Positions 17,377 through 25,503 of a stretch of DNA of 64,000 nt are shown piece by piece. Positions within the stretch are counted from its first letter, which is position 1; each line of letters opens with the position of its first letter. Both the position numbers and the translations under genes were made by a program. The DNA is from Streptomyces sp. LaPpAH-108 (GTDB taxonomy: Bacteria; Actinomycetota; Actinomycetes; Streptomycetales; Streptomycetaceae): positions 744,001 through 808,000 of the forward strand of contig NZ_KB891993.1 in NCBI RefSeq assembly GCF_000373625.1. The letters run 5' to 3'. The notes below the pieces were generated by a model. That model worked only from the letters and a program-made list of their open reading frames with translations. It was not told the origin of the DNA and did not search any database.

Positions 17377-18590
17377 CGGGCGAGGTCCTTCCAGGCGACG
17401 TCCTTGTCGGTGCGTGGTTCGGCGGGGAGGCCGAGGACGCGTTCGGCGACGATGTTCAGCAGGACCTCGCTGGTCCCGCCCTCGATGCTGTTGCCCTTGG
17501 CGCGCAGATAGCGGTATCCGGCGTCGCGGCCGGTGAAGTCGACCAGTTCGGGGCGGCGCATGGTCCAGTCGTCGTACAACAGGCCCTCTTCGCCTCGGAG
17601 TTCGACCTCCAGGCCGCTGATCTCCTGGTTGAGGCGGGCGAAGGCGAGCTTCATGCCGGAGCCCTCGTAGCCGGGCTGTCCGGCGACGAGCTGCTGGCGC
17701 AGGCGTTCGGCGGTGAGGCGGGAGACCTCGGACTCGACCCAGAGCTTGAGGAGACGCTGGTGCAGGTCGTGGGTGCGCAGTTCGGGGCGTTCGCGCCAGG
17801 TCTTCGCGACCGGGCCGATCATGCCGCCCTCGCGGGGCAGCCGCATGCCGCCGATGGAGACGCGCTCGTTCATGAGGGTGGTCTGCGCGACCCGCCAGCC
17901 GTCGCCGGTCTCGCCCAGGCGGCGCGCGTCGGGGATGCGCACATCGGTGAGGAAGACCTCGTTGAACTCGGCCTCGCCGGTGATCTGGCGCAGCGGCCGG
18001 ACCTCGACGCCCGGGTCGCTCATGTCGCAGATGAAGTACGTGATGCCGGCGTGCTTGGGCACGTCCGGGTCGGTGCGGGCGATGAGGATGGCCCAGCGGG
18101 CGAGGTGGGCGCTGGAGGTCCACACCTTCTGCCCGTTGACGACCCACGATCCCCCACTCTCGGCTTCGCTCGAGCGGGCGGTACCCCCATCCTCGCGCAC
18201 GGCGCGGGTGCCGAGCGCGGCCAGGTCGGACCCGGCGCCGGGCTCGCTGAAGAGCTGGCACCACACCTCCTCGCCGGTCCACAGCGGGCGCAGGAAGCGG
18301 GACTTCTGCTCGTCGGTGCCGTAGCGCAGGATCGTGGGCGCGGCCATGCCGAGGCCGATGCCGATGCGCCGGGGGTCGTTGTCGGGCGCCCCCGCAGCCG
18401 CCAACTCGGCGTCCACGACGGCCTGGAGGGCGCGCGGGACACCGAGGCCGCCAAGGCCCTCGGGGTAGTGGACCCAGGCGAGTCCGGCGTCGAAGCGGGC
18501 GCGCAGGAAGTCGAGCCGGTCGGTGGTGGCGGGCGGGTGCGCGGCCAGCAACTCGGCTGTGCGGCGGCGCAGTTCCCCGGCGTCGGTCAT
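17373..18590 (-). CDS. acyl-CoA dehydrogenase with an in-frame repeat insertion
   Basis: 405 residues, starting at the ATG at 18590, which overlaps the upstream TGA. FAD and substrate motifs are present: FSEPGAGSDLAALGTRAV, WVVNGQKVWTSSAH, and the C-terminal NSIEGGTSEVLLNIVAERVLG with the putative catalytic Glu. Just before WVVNGQKVW there are about 13 extra residues (GGTARSSEAESGG) encoded by a palindromic repeat of the type scattered in Streptomyces genomes. They fall on a surface loop of the family fold, so activity may survive. With the next gene it probably forms a heteromeric CoA-ester dehydrogenase. Confidence 0.88.
   Translation of the reverse strand: MTDAGELRRRTAELLAAHPPATTDRLDFLRARFDAGLAWVHYPEGLGGLGVPRALQAVVDAELAAAGAPDNDPRRIGIGLGMAAPTILRYGTDEQKSRFLRPLWTGEEVWCQLFSEPGAGSDLAALGTRAVREDGGTARSSEAESGGSWVVNGQKVWTSSAHLARWAILIARTDPDVPKHAGITYFICDMSDPGVEVRPLRQITGEAEFNEVFLTDVRIPDARRLGETGDGWRVAQTTLMNERVSIGGMRLPREGGMIGPVAKTWRERPELRTHDLHQRLLKLWVESEVSRLTAERLRQQLVAGQPGYEGSGMKLAFARLNQEISGLEVELRGEEGLLYDDWTMRRPELVDFTGRDAGYRYLRAKGNSIEGGTSEVLLNIVAERVLGLPAEPRTDKDVAWKDLAR
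18151..18190. repeat. dispersed GCTCGAGC-centred repeat inside a coding sequence
   Basis: The 40-base element carries the palindrome GCTCGAGC, flanked by CCCCCACTCTCGGCTTC on one side and GGGCGGTACCCCC on the other. I recall near-identical elements in many Streptomyces intergenic regions. Here its length keeps the acyl-CoA dehydrogenase frame open. No other copy is seen in this window. Confidence 0.6.
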
Positions 18591-19558
18591 GCGGCGGCTC
18601 CGTTCTCCAGGACCACGGCGATACGGCCCGTGGTCGTACCGTCGGCGACCCGCCGCACGGCGTCGGCCGCGCCGCTCAGGGGCACGCGCTCGCTGATCAG
18701 CGGCTTGATCGCGCCGCGCGCGGCGAGTTCGGTCAGTTCCTCGTGGCAACGCAGGATCAGCTTGGGGTTCTTGGTGTTGTACAGGCCCCAATGCAGGCCC
18801 ACGATCGAGTAGTTCTTCACCAGGGCGTGGTTGAGGGCGGGGCTCGGGATGGTGCCGCTGGCGAAGCCGACGACGACGATCCGGCCCTCGAAGGCGACCA
18901 GCTTGGCGGACTGCGCGTAGGCGGCGCCGCCGACGGGGTCGTAGATCACGTCCGCGCCCCGGCCGCCGGTGGCCTCCTTGACGGCGGCGACCACGTCCTC
19001 GCTCAGCCGGTCCACGACCACGTCACAGCCCAACTCGCGGGCAACAGCCGCCTTTTCGGCGCCGCCCACGACGCCGATGACGCGTGCCCCGGCCGCCTTG
19101 CCGAGCTGGACGGCCGCGCTGCCGACCCCTCCGGCGGCGGCGTGCACGAGCAGGGTCTCGCCCGCTTCCAGGTGGGCCCTGCGGTGCAGCCCGAACCAGC
19201 CGGTCTGGTAGCCGATGTGCAGGGCGGCGGCCTCCGCGTCGTCCAGCGAGTCGGGGGCGGGCAGCAGCGCGCGGGCGTCGGCGAGGGCGTACTCCGCGAA
19301 ACCGCCGTACGGCAGTGCGGGGTTGGCGATCACCCGGCGCCCGTCTTCGGTCTCGCCGCAGATCTCGACGCCGGGTGTGAAGGGCAGCGGGGGCCGGATC
19401 TGGTACTGGCCCCGGCACAGCAGGGCGTCCGGGAAGTTGACGTTGGCGGCACGCACCCGGAGCAGCACCTGCCCCTCGCCGGGCACCGGCTGGTCCACTT
19501 CCGCGAGGCGCATCACCTCACCCGGCTCGCCGTTCTCGTGCACCTGCCATGCCTGCAT
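18587..19558 (-). CDS. NADPH:quinone oxidoreductase-like MDR protein
   Basis: 323 residues of the medium-chain dehydrogenase/reductase family without a structural zinc lobe, the quinone reductase/crotonyl-CoA reductase type. The NADPH-binding stretch is LLVHAAAGGVGSAAVQLGKAAGARVIG, with DVIYDPVGGA and GRIVVVGFASG downstream. The ATG at 19558 has TGGAGG six bases before it. It is the first gene of an operon with two acyl-CoA dehydrogenases, both joined by ATGA overlaps, so its substrate is probably an enoyl-CoA or a related intermediate. No promoter is obvious in 19559-19718, which otherwise holds nothing I can name. Confidence 0.88.
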   Translation of the reverse strand: MQAWQVHENGEPGEVMRLAEVDQPVPGEGQVLLRVRAANVNFPDALLCRGQYQIRPPLPFTPGVEICGETEDGRRVIANPALPYGGFAEYALADARALLPAPDSLDDAEAAALHIGYQTGWFGLHRRAHLEAGETLLVHAAAGGVGSAAVQLGKAAGARVIGVVGGAEKAAVARELGCDVVVDRLSEDVVAAVKEATGGRGADVIYDPVGGAAYAQSAKLVAFEGRIVVVGFASGTIPSPALNHALVKNYSIVGLHWGLYNTKNPKLILRCHEELTELAARGAIKPLISERVPLSGAADAVRRVADGTTTGRIAVVLENGAAA

Positions 19559-19718
19559 GTGAAGCCTCCACGGGACTGCCTCGTGCGACCGGGGTCCTCG
19601 GCATACTAAGCGGTCGCTTGCCGGTGAGGGAAGGGCGGTCACGCGGCGCCGGTGGCCGACCACGCGCCGCTCGCCCGCGCTCGGCCCCGCCCACCCGGAA
19701 CCCCGGGCCGCCCCCGGC

Positions 19719-20342
19719 TCACTCCTTCTCGCCCTGCCGCCCCGTCCGCGCCCGCACATGCATCCGCTCCCCCTGCGGCCCGAACAGGCTCAGGAACTCC
19801 ACAGGACCCTCCCCCGTGGACCCGAACCAGTGCGGCACCCGGGTGTCGAACTCGGCCGCCTCGCCCGGCCCGAGCACCACGTCATGGTCGCCCAGCACCA
19901 GCCGCAGCCTGCCGGAGAGGACGTACATCCACTCGTAGCCCTCGTGGGTGCGCGGGTCGGGTTCGCGGACGCGCTGCGGCTCCAGCACCTTGAACGCCTG
20001 GAGGCCGCCGGGGCGCCGGTTCAGCGGCAGAAAGGTGCGCCCGTCCCGCATCAGCGGCTTGGCCCGCACCCGTGGATCACCGACCGGCGGCGCCCCGACC
20101 AGCTCGTCCAGCGGGACCTGGTGCGCCTGTGCGATGGGCAGCAGCAGCTCCAGGCTGGGCCTGCGCAGCCCGGACTCCAGCCGGGACAGGGTGCTGACGG
20201 AGATGCCGGTGCGCTCGGAGAGGGCGGCGAGGGTGACGTCCCGCTGCTTGCGGATACGGCGCAGGCGCGGCCCGACCCCGGCCAGCACCTCTTCCGTGCT
20301 CTCCTCGGTGCTGTCCTCGGTCCCCCGGTGGCTGTGGTTCAT
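19719..20342 (-). CDS. XRE-family regulator with C-terminal cupin
   Basis: 207 residues: a helix-turn-helix at about residues 22-77 (LAALSERTGISVSTLSRLE), a linker, and a small cupin sensor domain at about 120-190 (HEGYEWMYVLSGRLRLVLG and VPHWFGSTGEG). Such proteins sense small acids or amines through the cupin. I start at the ATG at 20342: a perfect TTGACA-17-TGCAAT promoter ends eight bases upstream, so the message would begin at or next to this ATG, and the in-frame ATG at 20351 lies inside the -10. It is divergent from a flavoprotein gene, its likely target. Confidence 0.87.
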   Translation of the reverse strand: MNHSHRGTEDSTEESTEEVLAGVGPRLRRIRKQRDVTLAALSERTGISVSTLSRLESGLRRPSLELLLPIAQAHQVPLDELVGAPPVGDPRVRAKPLMRDGRTFLPLNRRPGGLQAFKVLEPQRVREPDPRTHEGYEWMYVLSGRLRLVLGDHDVVLGPGEAAEFDTRVPHWFGSTGEGPVEFLSLFGPQGERMHVRARTGRQGEKE

Positions 20343-20349
20343 GTCTTTC

Positions 20350-20378
20350 ATTGCAGAATCAGCAAAGAGGTTTGTCAA
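20350..20378 (-). promoter_or_regulatory. near-consensus sigma-70 promoter for the XRE-cupin gene
   Basis: On the minus strand TTGACA (20378-20373) is followed after 17 bases by TGCAAT (20355-20350). The start point predicted seven or eight bases on coincides with the A of the ATG at 20342, so the transcript should be leaderless. The promoter lies 72 bp from the divergent TTG of the flavoprotein gene, so one operator could control both. Confidence 0.7.
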
Positions 20379-20421
20379 CACGGCAGGGAACGCGCGACCG
20401 TCGGAGCCGGAGGTGGTCACC

Positions 20422-21447
20422 TTGACCGAGAGTTCCGGGAACGCGGACAACTACAACGAGAACAGCTACGACGTGGTCGTCGTCGGAGGCGGCGCGGCCG
20501 GACTGTCCGCCGCGCTGGTGCTGGGCCGGGCCCGGCGGCGCACGCTGGTGGTGGACGCGGGTGAACCCCGCAACGCCCCCTCGGCCCATCTGCACGGCTA
20601 TCTGTCGCGCGACGGCATGGCACCGGCCGACTTCCTGGCCGTGGGCCGCGAGGAGATCGCCCGGTACGGCGTGGAACTGGTGCGGGACCGGGCACTGACG
20701 GCGATCCGCGACGCGGACCTGACACCGGGCGCACCCGGCCGCGCACCCGGCGGCTCCGACCTGACCCCCGACGGCTTCACCGTCACCCTCGCGAGCGGCC
20801 GGACCGTACGCGCCCGGCACCTGGTCGTCGCCACCGGCCTCAGGGACGAACTCCCGCCCCTCCCGGGCCTGGCCGCCCGCTTCGGCCGGGACGTGATCCA
20901 CTGCCCGTACTGCCACGGCTGGGAGGCCCGCGACCTGCCCACCGGCGTGCTCGCCACCAGCCCGCTCAGCGCGCACCAGGCGCTGATGGTCACCCAGTGG
21001 TCCGACGACGTACGGCTCTTCCTGCACGAGGTCCCGGAGTCCGACCTGGCGGACGAGGACCGGCGCAGGCTGGCCGCCGCCGGGGTGGAGGTCGTTCCCG
21101 GCGAGGTGACCGGCCTGGTGGTGACCGACGACCGGCTCACCGGGGTCCGGCTCGGCGACGGCACGGTCCACGACCGCGCGGTGCTGTACGTCGCCCCGCG
21201 CCCCGTACCCCGCGACGAGCTGCTGACCTCGCTGGGCGCCGAGATGCGCGAGACGCCGTTCGGCCGGTACCCGGTGATCGACGAGCGGGGTCTGACGAGC
21301 GTGCCGGGGCTGTGGGCGGCGGGCAACGCGAGCGGATTCGCGGAACAGGTGGTGAACGCGGCGAGCCGGGGCTACCGGGCGGGCGCCGCCATCAACGGCG
21401 AACTGCTCTTCGCGGACCTGGACGCGAAGGCCGCGGAACCCGCGTAG
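20422..21447 (+). CDS. thioredoxin-reductase-like FAD oxidoreductase
   Basis: 341 residues beginning at TTG 20422, chosen because GGAGG lies eight bases upstream and no ATG is near. The FAD-binding motif VVVVGGGAAGLSAALVLGRA is at about residue 17, a redox-type CPYC in HCPYCHGWE is near residue 155, and the second FAD motif is VPGLWAAGNASGF. The middle NAD(P)H domain is short and its GxGxxG is replaced by TSPLSAHQ, so pyridine-nucleotide use is doubtful. It is paired with the divergent XRE-cupin regulator. The electron partner is unknown. Confidence 0.85.
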   Translation: MTESSGNADNYNENSYDVVVVGGGAAGLSAALVLGRARRRTLVVDAGEPRNAPSAHLHGYLSRDGMAPADFLAVGREEIARYGVELVRDRALTAIRDADLTPGAPGRAPGGSDLTPDGFTVTLASGRTVRARHLVVATGLRDELPPLPGLAARFGRDVIHCPYCHGWEARDLPTGVLATSPLSAHQALMVTQWSDDVRLFLHEVPESDLADEDRRRLAAAGVEVVPGEVTGLVVTDDRLTGVRLGDGTVHDRAVLYVAPRPVPRDELLTSLGAEMRETPFGRYPVIDERGLTSVPGLWAAGNASGFAEQVVNAASRGYRAGAAINGELLFADLDAKAAEPA

Positions 21448-21501
21448 CCCCGGCTCCCGTATCGGGGTGTGATCCGCCCGCCCCCGATGCACCATGGCTG
21501 C

Positions 21502-23040
21502 ATGTTGCTGACCCGCCTCGCGGAGGTCTCCCGGGAGGTCGCCGCCACGGCGTCCCGGAACCGCAAGACCGCCCTGCTCGCGGAGCTGTTCCGGGACGCG
21601 GAACCGGCCGACGTGCCGATCGTCATCCCGTATCTGGCGGGACGGCTGCCGCAGGGGCGGATCGGGGTCGGCTGGAAGGTGCTGGGCGAGCCGGTGCCGC
21701 CCGCCGACAGGCCCTCGCTCACCGTGCGGGAGGTCGACGCCCGGCTGACGGAGCTGGCCGCGGTCTCCGGCGCGGGCTCGCAGAAGGAACGCGCCCGGAT
21801 CCTCGGCGAGCTGATGGGCGCGGCAACGGAGGACGAGCAGCGCTTCCTGCGGGCCCTGCTCACCGGCGAGGTGCGGCAGGGTGCGCTGGACGCGGCGGCC
21901 GTGGCGGGGCTGGCCGCGGCGACCGGCGCGGACCCGGCGGAGGTGCGGCGGGCGGTGATGCTCGCCGGGTCGCTCCAGCCGGTGGCCGGGGCGCTGCTCG
22001 CCGAGGGGCCGGGGGCGCTGGAGCGGTTCCGGCTCACGGTGGGGCGGCCGGTGCTGCCGATGCTGGCGCGCAGCGCGTCCTCGGTGGCGGAGGCGGTGGA
22101 GAAGCTGGGGGCGTGCGCGGTCGAGGAGAAGCTGGACGGCATCCGGGTCCAGGTGCACCGCGACGGCGACGCGGTAGGCATCCACACCCGCACCCTGGAC
22201 GACATCACCGACCGGCTGCCGGAGGTGGTGGCGGCTGCCCTCGAGCTGCCGGGCGAGCGGTTCGTGCTGGACGGCGAGGTGATCTCGTTCGGCCCGGACG
22301 GACGGCCGCGTTCCTTCCAGCAGACGGCGGGCCGGGTGGGCTCCCGGGTGGACGTGGCGCGGGCGGCCGAGGAGGTGCCGGTCTCCCCCGTCTTCTTCGA
22401 CGCGCTGTCCGTCGACGGCCGCGATCTGCTGGACCTGCCCTTCGCCGAGCGGCACGCGGAGCTGTCCCGGCTGGTGCCGGAGCCGATGCGGGTGCGCCGG
22501 GCGCTGGTGGCGGGGCCCGAGGAGACCGGCGAGGCGGAGGCGTTCCTGGCGCAGACGCTGGCGCGCGGCCACGAGGGCGTGGTGGCCAAGGGGCTGGACG
22601 CGCCGTACAGCGCGGGGCGGCGCGGCGCCTCCTGGCTGAAGGTGAAGCCGGTGCACACCCTGGACCTGGTGGTGCTGGCCGCCGAGTGGGGACACGGCAG
22701 GCGCACCGGCAAACTCTCCAACCTGCATCTGGGCGCCCGCACCGCCGACGGGGGTTTCGTGATGCTGGGCAAGACCTTCAAGGGCATGACCGACGCGATG
22801 CTCGCCTGGCAGACCGAACGCCTCGGGGAGCTGGCCGTCGAGGACAACGGCTGGGTGGTGACCGTACGGCCCGAACTCGTCGTGGAGATCGCCTACGACG
22901 GTCTCCAGCGCTCCACCCGCTACCCGGGCGGTGTCACCCTGCGCTTCGCGCGCGTGGTCCGCTATCGCGAGGACAAGCGGCCCGAGGAGGCCGATACGGT
23001 GGAGGACCTGCTCGCGGCCCACCCGGAGGTCATGGCGTGA
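21502..23040 (+). CDS. ATP-dependent DNA ligase
   Basis: 512 residues, the same length as the Streptomyces ligase I know as SCO1202. The N-terminal DNA-binding helical domain covers about 1-200. The adenylation domain carries EEKLDGIRVQVHRDG with the nucleophilic Lys, then FVLDGEVI, FFDALSVDG, EGVVAKGLDAPY and SWLKVKP, the full set of ligase motifs I-V. The OB domain at the end includes FVMLGKTFKGMTD. It seals nicks, probably in repair alongside the essential NAD ligase. No Shine-Dalgarno precedes the ATG at 21502. The downstream NUDIX gene overlaps by GTGA. Confidence 0.92.
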   Translation: MLLTRLAEVSREVAATASRNRKTALLAELFRDAEPADVPIVIPYLAGRLPQGRIGVGWKVLGEPVPPADRPSLTVREVDARLTELAAVSGAGSQKERARILGELMGAATEDEQRFLRALLTGEVRQGALDAAAVAGLAAATGADPAEVRRAVMLAGSLQPVAGALLAEGPGALERFRLTVGRPVLPMLARSASSVAEAVEKLGACAVEEKLDGIRVQVHRDGDAVGIHTRTLDDITDRLPEVVAAALELPGERFVLDGEVISFGPDGRPRSFQQTAGRVGSRVDVARAAEEVPVSPVFFDALSVDGRDLLDLPFAERHAELSRLVPEPMRVRRALVAGPEETGEAEAFLAQTLARGHEGVVAKGLDAPYSAGRRGASWLKVKPVHTLDLVVLAAEWGHGRRTGKLSNLHLGARTADGGFVMLGKTFKGMTDAMLAWQTERLGELAVEDNGWVVTVRPELVVEIAYDGLQRSTRYPGGVTLRFARVVRYREDKRPEEADTVEDLLAAHPEVMA

Positions 23041-23510
23041 CAGTGCGTGCGACGAAGCGCAGCGCGGGACTGCTGGTGTTCCGCCACACCGATGACGGAC
23101 TCGAGGTGTTGCTCGGCCATATGGGCGGCCCCTTCTACACGAAGAAGGACGCGGGCGCCTGGACGGTCCCCAAGGGCGAGTACGAACCGGACGAGCCCGC
23201 GTGGGAGGCGGCCCGGCGGGAGTTCCGCGAGGAGCTGGGGCTCGAACCGCCGGACGGCGAGGCCCTGCCCCTGGGCGAGATCGCGCAGCGCAACGGGAAG
23301 ATCGTCACCGCCTGGGCGGTCGAGGGCGACCTCGATCCCGGGACCATCTCGCCGGGCACCTTCACGATGGAGTGGCCGCCGCGCTCGGGGCGTACGCAGG
23401 AGTTCCCCGAGCTGGACCGGGTGGCCTGGTTCACCCCCGAGAAGGCCCGCGAAGTCCTCGTCGCCGGGCAGGGGGCGTTTCTCGACCGGTTGGCGGAGCA
23501 CTCGGGCTGA
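23037..23510 (+). CDS. NUDIX hydrolase coupled to DNA ligase
   Basis: 157 residues starting at the GTG that overlaps the ligase TGA. The NUDIX box is in PKGEYEPDEPAWEAARREFREELG with a G-to-P-type variation at its first position but an intact REFREELG core. RSAGLLVFRHTDDGLEVLLGHMGGPFY is typical of the Ap4A-hydrolase/MutT-like group seen next to ligases in actinobacteria. Together the pair suggests repair or clean-up of adenylated nucleotides; this is inference from position. Confidence 0.87.
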   Translation: MTVRATKRSAGLLVFRHTDDGLEVLLGHMGGPFYTKKDAGAWTVPKGEYEPDEPAWEAARREFREELGLEPPDGEALPLGEIAQRNGKIVTAWAVEGDLDPGTISPGTFTMEWPPRSGRTQEFPELDRVAWFTPEKAREVLVAGQGAFLDRLAEHSG

Positions 23511-23585
23511 GACGGACGGCCACGCGTTGCGCTGCCCCGCACCGCGCGCGAAGGTCGAGGAAAAACCCGCTCAGGGAGGCCAGCC

Positions 23586-24971
23586 ATGCCCATCGCGACG
23601 GTGAACCCGGCGAACGGCGAGACGCTCAAGACGTACGAGCCGATGGACGACGCCGAGGTGGAGCGCAGGCTCCAGCTCGCGGAGGCCACCTTCCGCACCT
23701 ATCGCACGAGCCCGTTCGCCGAGCGCTCCCGGCTGCTCAACCGGGCCGCCGACCTGCTGGACGCCGACCGCGACGAGGTCGCGCGGGTCATGACCCTGGA
23801 GATGGGCAAGCCGATCGGGCAGGCCCGCGCCGAGGCCGCCAAGTGCGCCAAGGCGATGCGCTGGTACGCCGCGCGCGCCGCGGAACTGCTCGCCGACGAG
23901 GTCCCGGACCCGGAGGACGTACGGGACTCGGGCGCCCTCGGGGTCCGGGTCGTCTACCGCCCCCTTGGCCCGGTCCTCGCGGTGATGCCGTGGAACTTCC
24001 CGCTCTGGCAGGTGATCCGCTTCGCCGCGCCCGCGCTGATGGCGGGCAACGTCGGCCTCCTCAAGCACGCCTCGAACGTGCCGCAGACCGCCCTGTATCT
24101 GGAGGACCTGTTCCACCGGGCGGGCTTCCCCGAGGGCTGTTTCCAGACCCTGCTGATCGGCTCCTCGGCCGTCGACGCGATCCTGCGCGACGACCGGGTG
24201 AAGGCCGCGACGCTCACCGGCAGCGAACCGGCCGGACGCGCGGTCGCCGCCACCTCCGGCGAGATGATCAAGAAGACGGTCCTCGAACTGGGCGGCAGCG
24301 ACCCCTACCTCGTCCTGCCCTCCGCCGACCTGGACCGCGCCGCACGCACGGCGGTGCTCGCCCGGACGCAGAACAACGGCCAGTCCTGCATCGCCGCGAA
24401 GCGGTTCATCATCCACCGGGACGTGTACGACGCGTTCGTGACCGAGTTCGTCGCCCGCATGAAGGACCTGACCGTCGGCGACCCGCTGGACGAGAACGTG
24501 GACATCGGCCCGCTCGCCACCGAGCAGGGCCGCAGCGACGTGGAGGAGCTGGTCGACGACGCGCGCCGCAGCGGGGCCGAGGTGCTGTGCGGGGGCGAGG
24601 CGCCCGGGGGCGTGGGCTGGTTCTACCCGCCGACCGTCCTCGGCGGGATCACCCGCGAGATGCGCATCCACCGCGAGGAGGCGTTCGGGCCCGTGGCCAC
24701 GCTGTACCGGGCCGACGACCTGGAGGAGGCGATCCTGATCGCCAACGACTCGCCGTTCGGTCTCAGTTCGAGCGTGTGGACGCACGACACGGAGGAGATG
24801 GCGCACTGCGCGCGGGACATCGAGGCGGGGGGCGTGTTCATCAACGGGATGACGGCCTCTCACGCGGCGTTCCCCTTCGGCGGTGTGAAGCGGTCGGGGT
24901 ACGGGCGTGAGCTGTCCGGGCAGGGAATCCGGGAGTTCTGCAACATCACGACGGTTTGGCAGGGGGCGTGA
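23586..24971 (+). CDS. NAD(P)-dependent succinate-semialdehyde dehydrogenase-type ALDH
   Basis: 461 residues. The aldehyde dehydrogenase core is complete: MPWNFPLWQV (cofactor loop), ATLTGSEPAGRAVA, the catalytic Glu in VLELGGSDPYLV, the catalytic Cys in NNGQSCIAAKRFI, and EEAFGPVATLY near the end. The length and the short N-terminus match GabD2-type enzymes that oxidise succinic semialdehyde with NADP. The ATG at 23586 follows AGGGAGGCC. Only a short 75-bp gap separates it from the NUDIX gene, so a shared transcript is possible. GABA-pathway partners are not nearby. Confidence 0.9.
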   Translation: MPIATVNPANGETLKTYEPMDDAEVERRLQLAEATFRTYRTSPFAERSRLLNRAADLLDADRDEVARVMTLEMGKPIGQARAEAAKCAKAMRWYAARAAELLADEVPDPEDVRDSGALGVRVVYRPLGPVLAVMPWNFPLWQVIRFAAPALMAGNVGLLKHASNVPQTALYLEDLFHRAGFPEGCFQTLLIGSSAVDAILRDDRVKAATLTGSEPAGRAVAATSGEMIKKTVLELGGSDPYLVLPSADLDRAARTAVLARTQNNGQSCIAAKRFIIHRDVYDAFVTEFVARMKDLTVGDPLDENVDIGPLATEQGRSDVEELVDDARRSGAEVLCGGEAPGGVGWFYPPTVLGGITREMRIHREEAFGPVATLYRADDLEEAILIANDSPFGLSSSVWTHDTEEMAHCARDIEAGGVFINGMTASHAAFPFGGVKRSGYGRELSGQGIREFCNITTVWQGA

Positions 24972-24996
24972 GGGCGGCGGGGCTACGATCCGGACT

Positions 24997-25227
24997 GTGA
25001 CCCGCGAAGTGACGTTGCCCTTGATCGTGGACGACCGTGGTGCGCTGTCGGTTTCAGCGGCCGATGTGAGTGCGTTGCTGCGCAGTGTGGGGGCGCGGTG
25101 GGTGCATCTCGTCGAGGCGGGGGAGAGGCTGGACGAGGATACGGTCGCCGCGTTGGCCATTGAGTTGGCGAAATTGGCTGACCGGATCGATGTGGCGTGC
25201 ATCGCGCACAGCAGTGGGGCGCCGTAG
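24997..25227 (+). CDS. DUF6213 family small protein
   Basis: 76 residues from GTG 24997: VTREVTLPLIVDDRGAL at the start and LAIELAKLADRIDVACIAH at the end, which I recognise as the Streptomyces DUF6213 family (function unknown). TACGAT at 24984-24989 lies seven bases before the GTG with no Shine-Dalgarno between, so it is probably leaderless. Its conserved place between the aldehyde dehydrogenase and rppA is known to me from S. coelicolor. It is soluble and acidic, with no membrane segment. Confidence 0.8.
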   Translation: MTREVTLPLIVDDRGALSVSAADVSALLRSVGARWVHLVEAGERLDEDTVAALAIELAKLADRIDVACIAHSSGAP

Positions 25228-25249
25228 TTCTTTCGGCCGGATGTCGGGT

Positions 25250-25326
25250 GCGGGTGCGTGGTGGCTGATCGCGCCCACGCGGCGGAGCCGCATATCGACA
25301 CAGCCCCGCGCCCCTTGAGGGAGTTG
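25250..25326 (-). repeat. dispersed GGGGCGCGGGG-type intergenic repeat, copy 1
   Basis: Read on the minus strand from 25326 it gives CCCTCAAGGGGCGCGGGGC, then a TGCGGCTCCGCCGCG hairpin and a tail ending GCACCC. This is a repeat type I know from many Streptomyces intergenic regions. It lies just upstream of the rppA promoter region and faces a second copy after the cupin gene. Confidence 0.65.
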
Positions 25327-25503
25327 CCCTCGGGCCTGATTTCAAGTGGCCGCTGACCTGCGCAAACAAAAGATCGTCACTCTCTGTTCTCGCCGGTTCG
25401 GCGTAACACCGCGCGAGTTCGTCGCTCTCTTGGGTGAGTGTGGGTGGACCACCTTCTGACCGGCGGACGAAGGCCCGCCGGACGGCGAAAGCAGGGACCG
25501 CTC

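Noticed and set aside
18588..18791. N-terminal extension of the acyl-CoA dehydrogenase to 18791
   Set aside because: It would overlap most of the quinone reductase end; the ATG at 18590 makes the standard ATGA junction.
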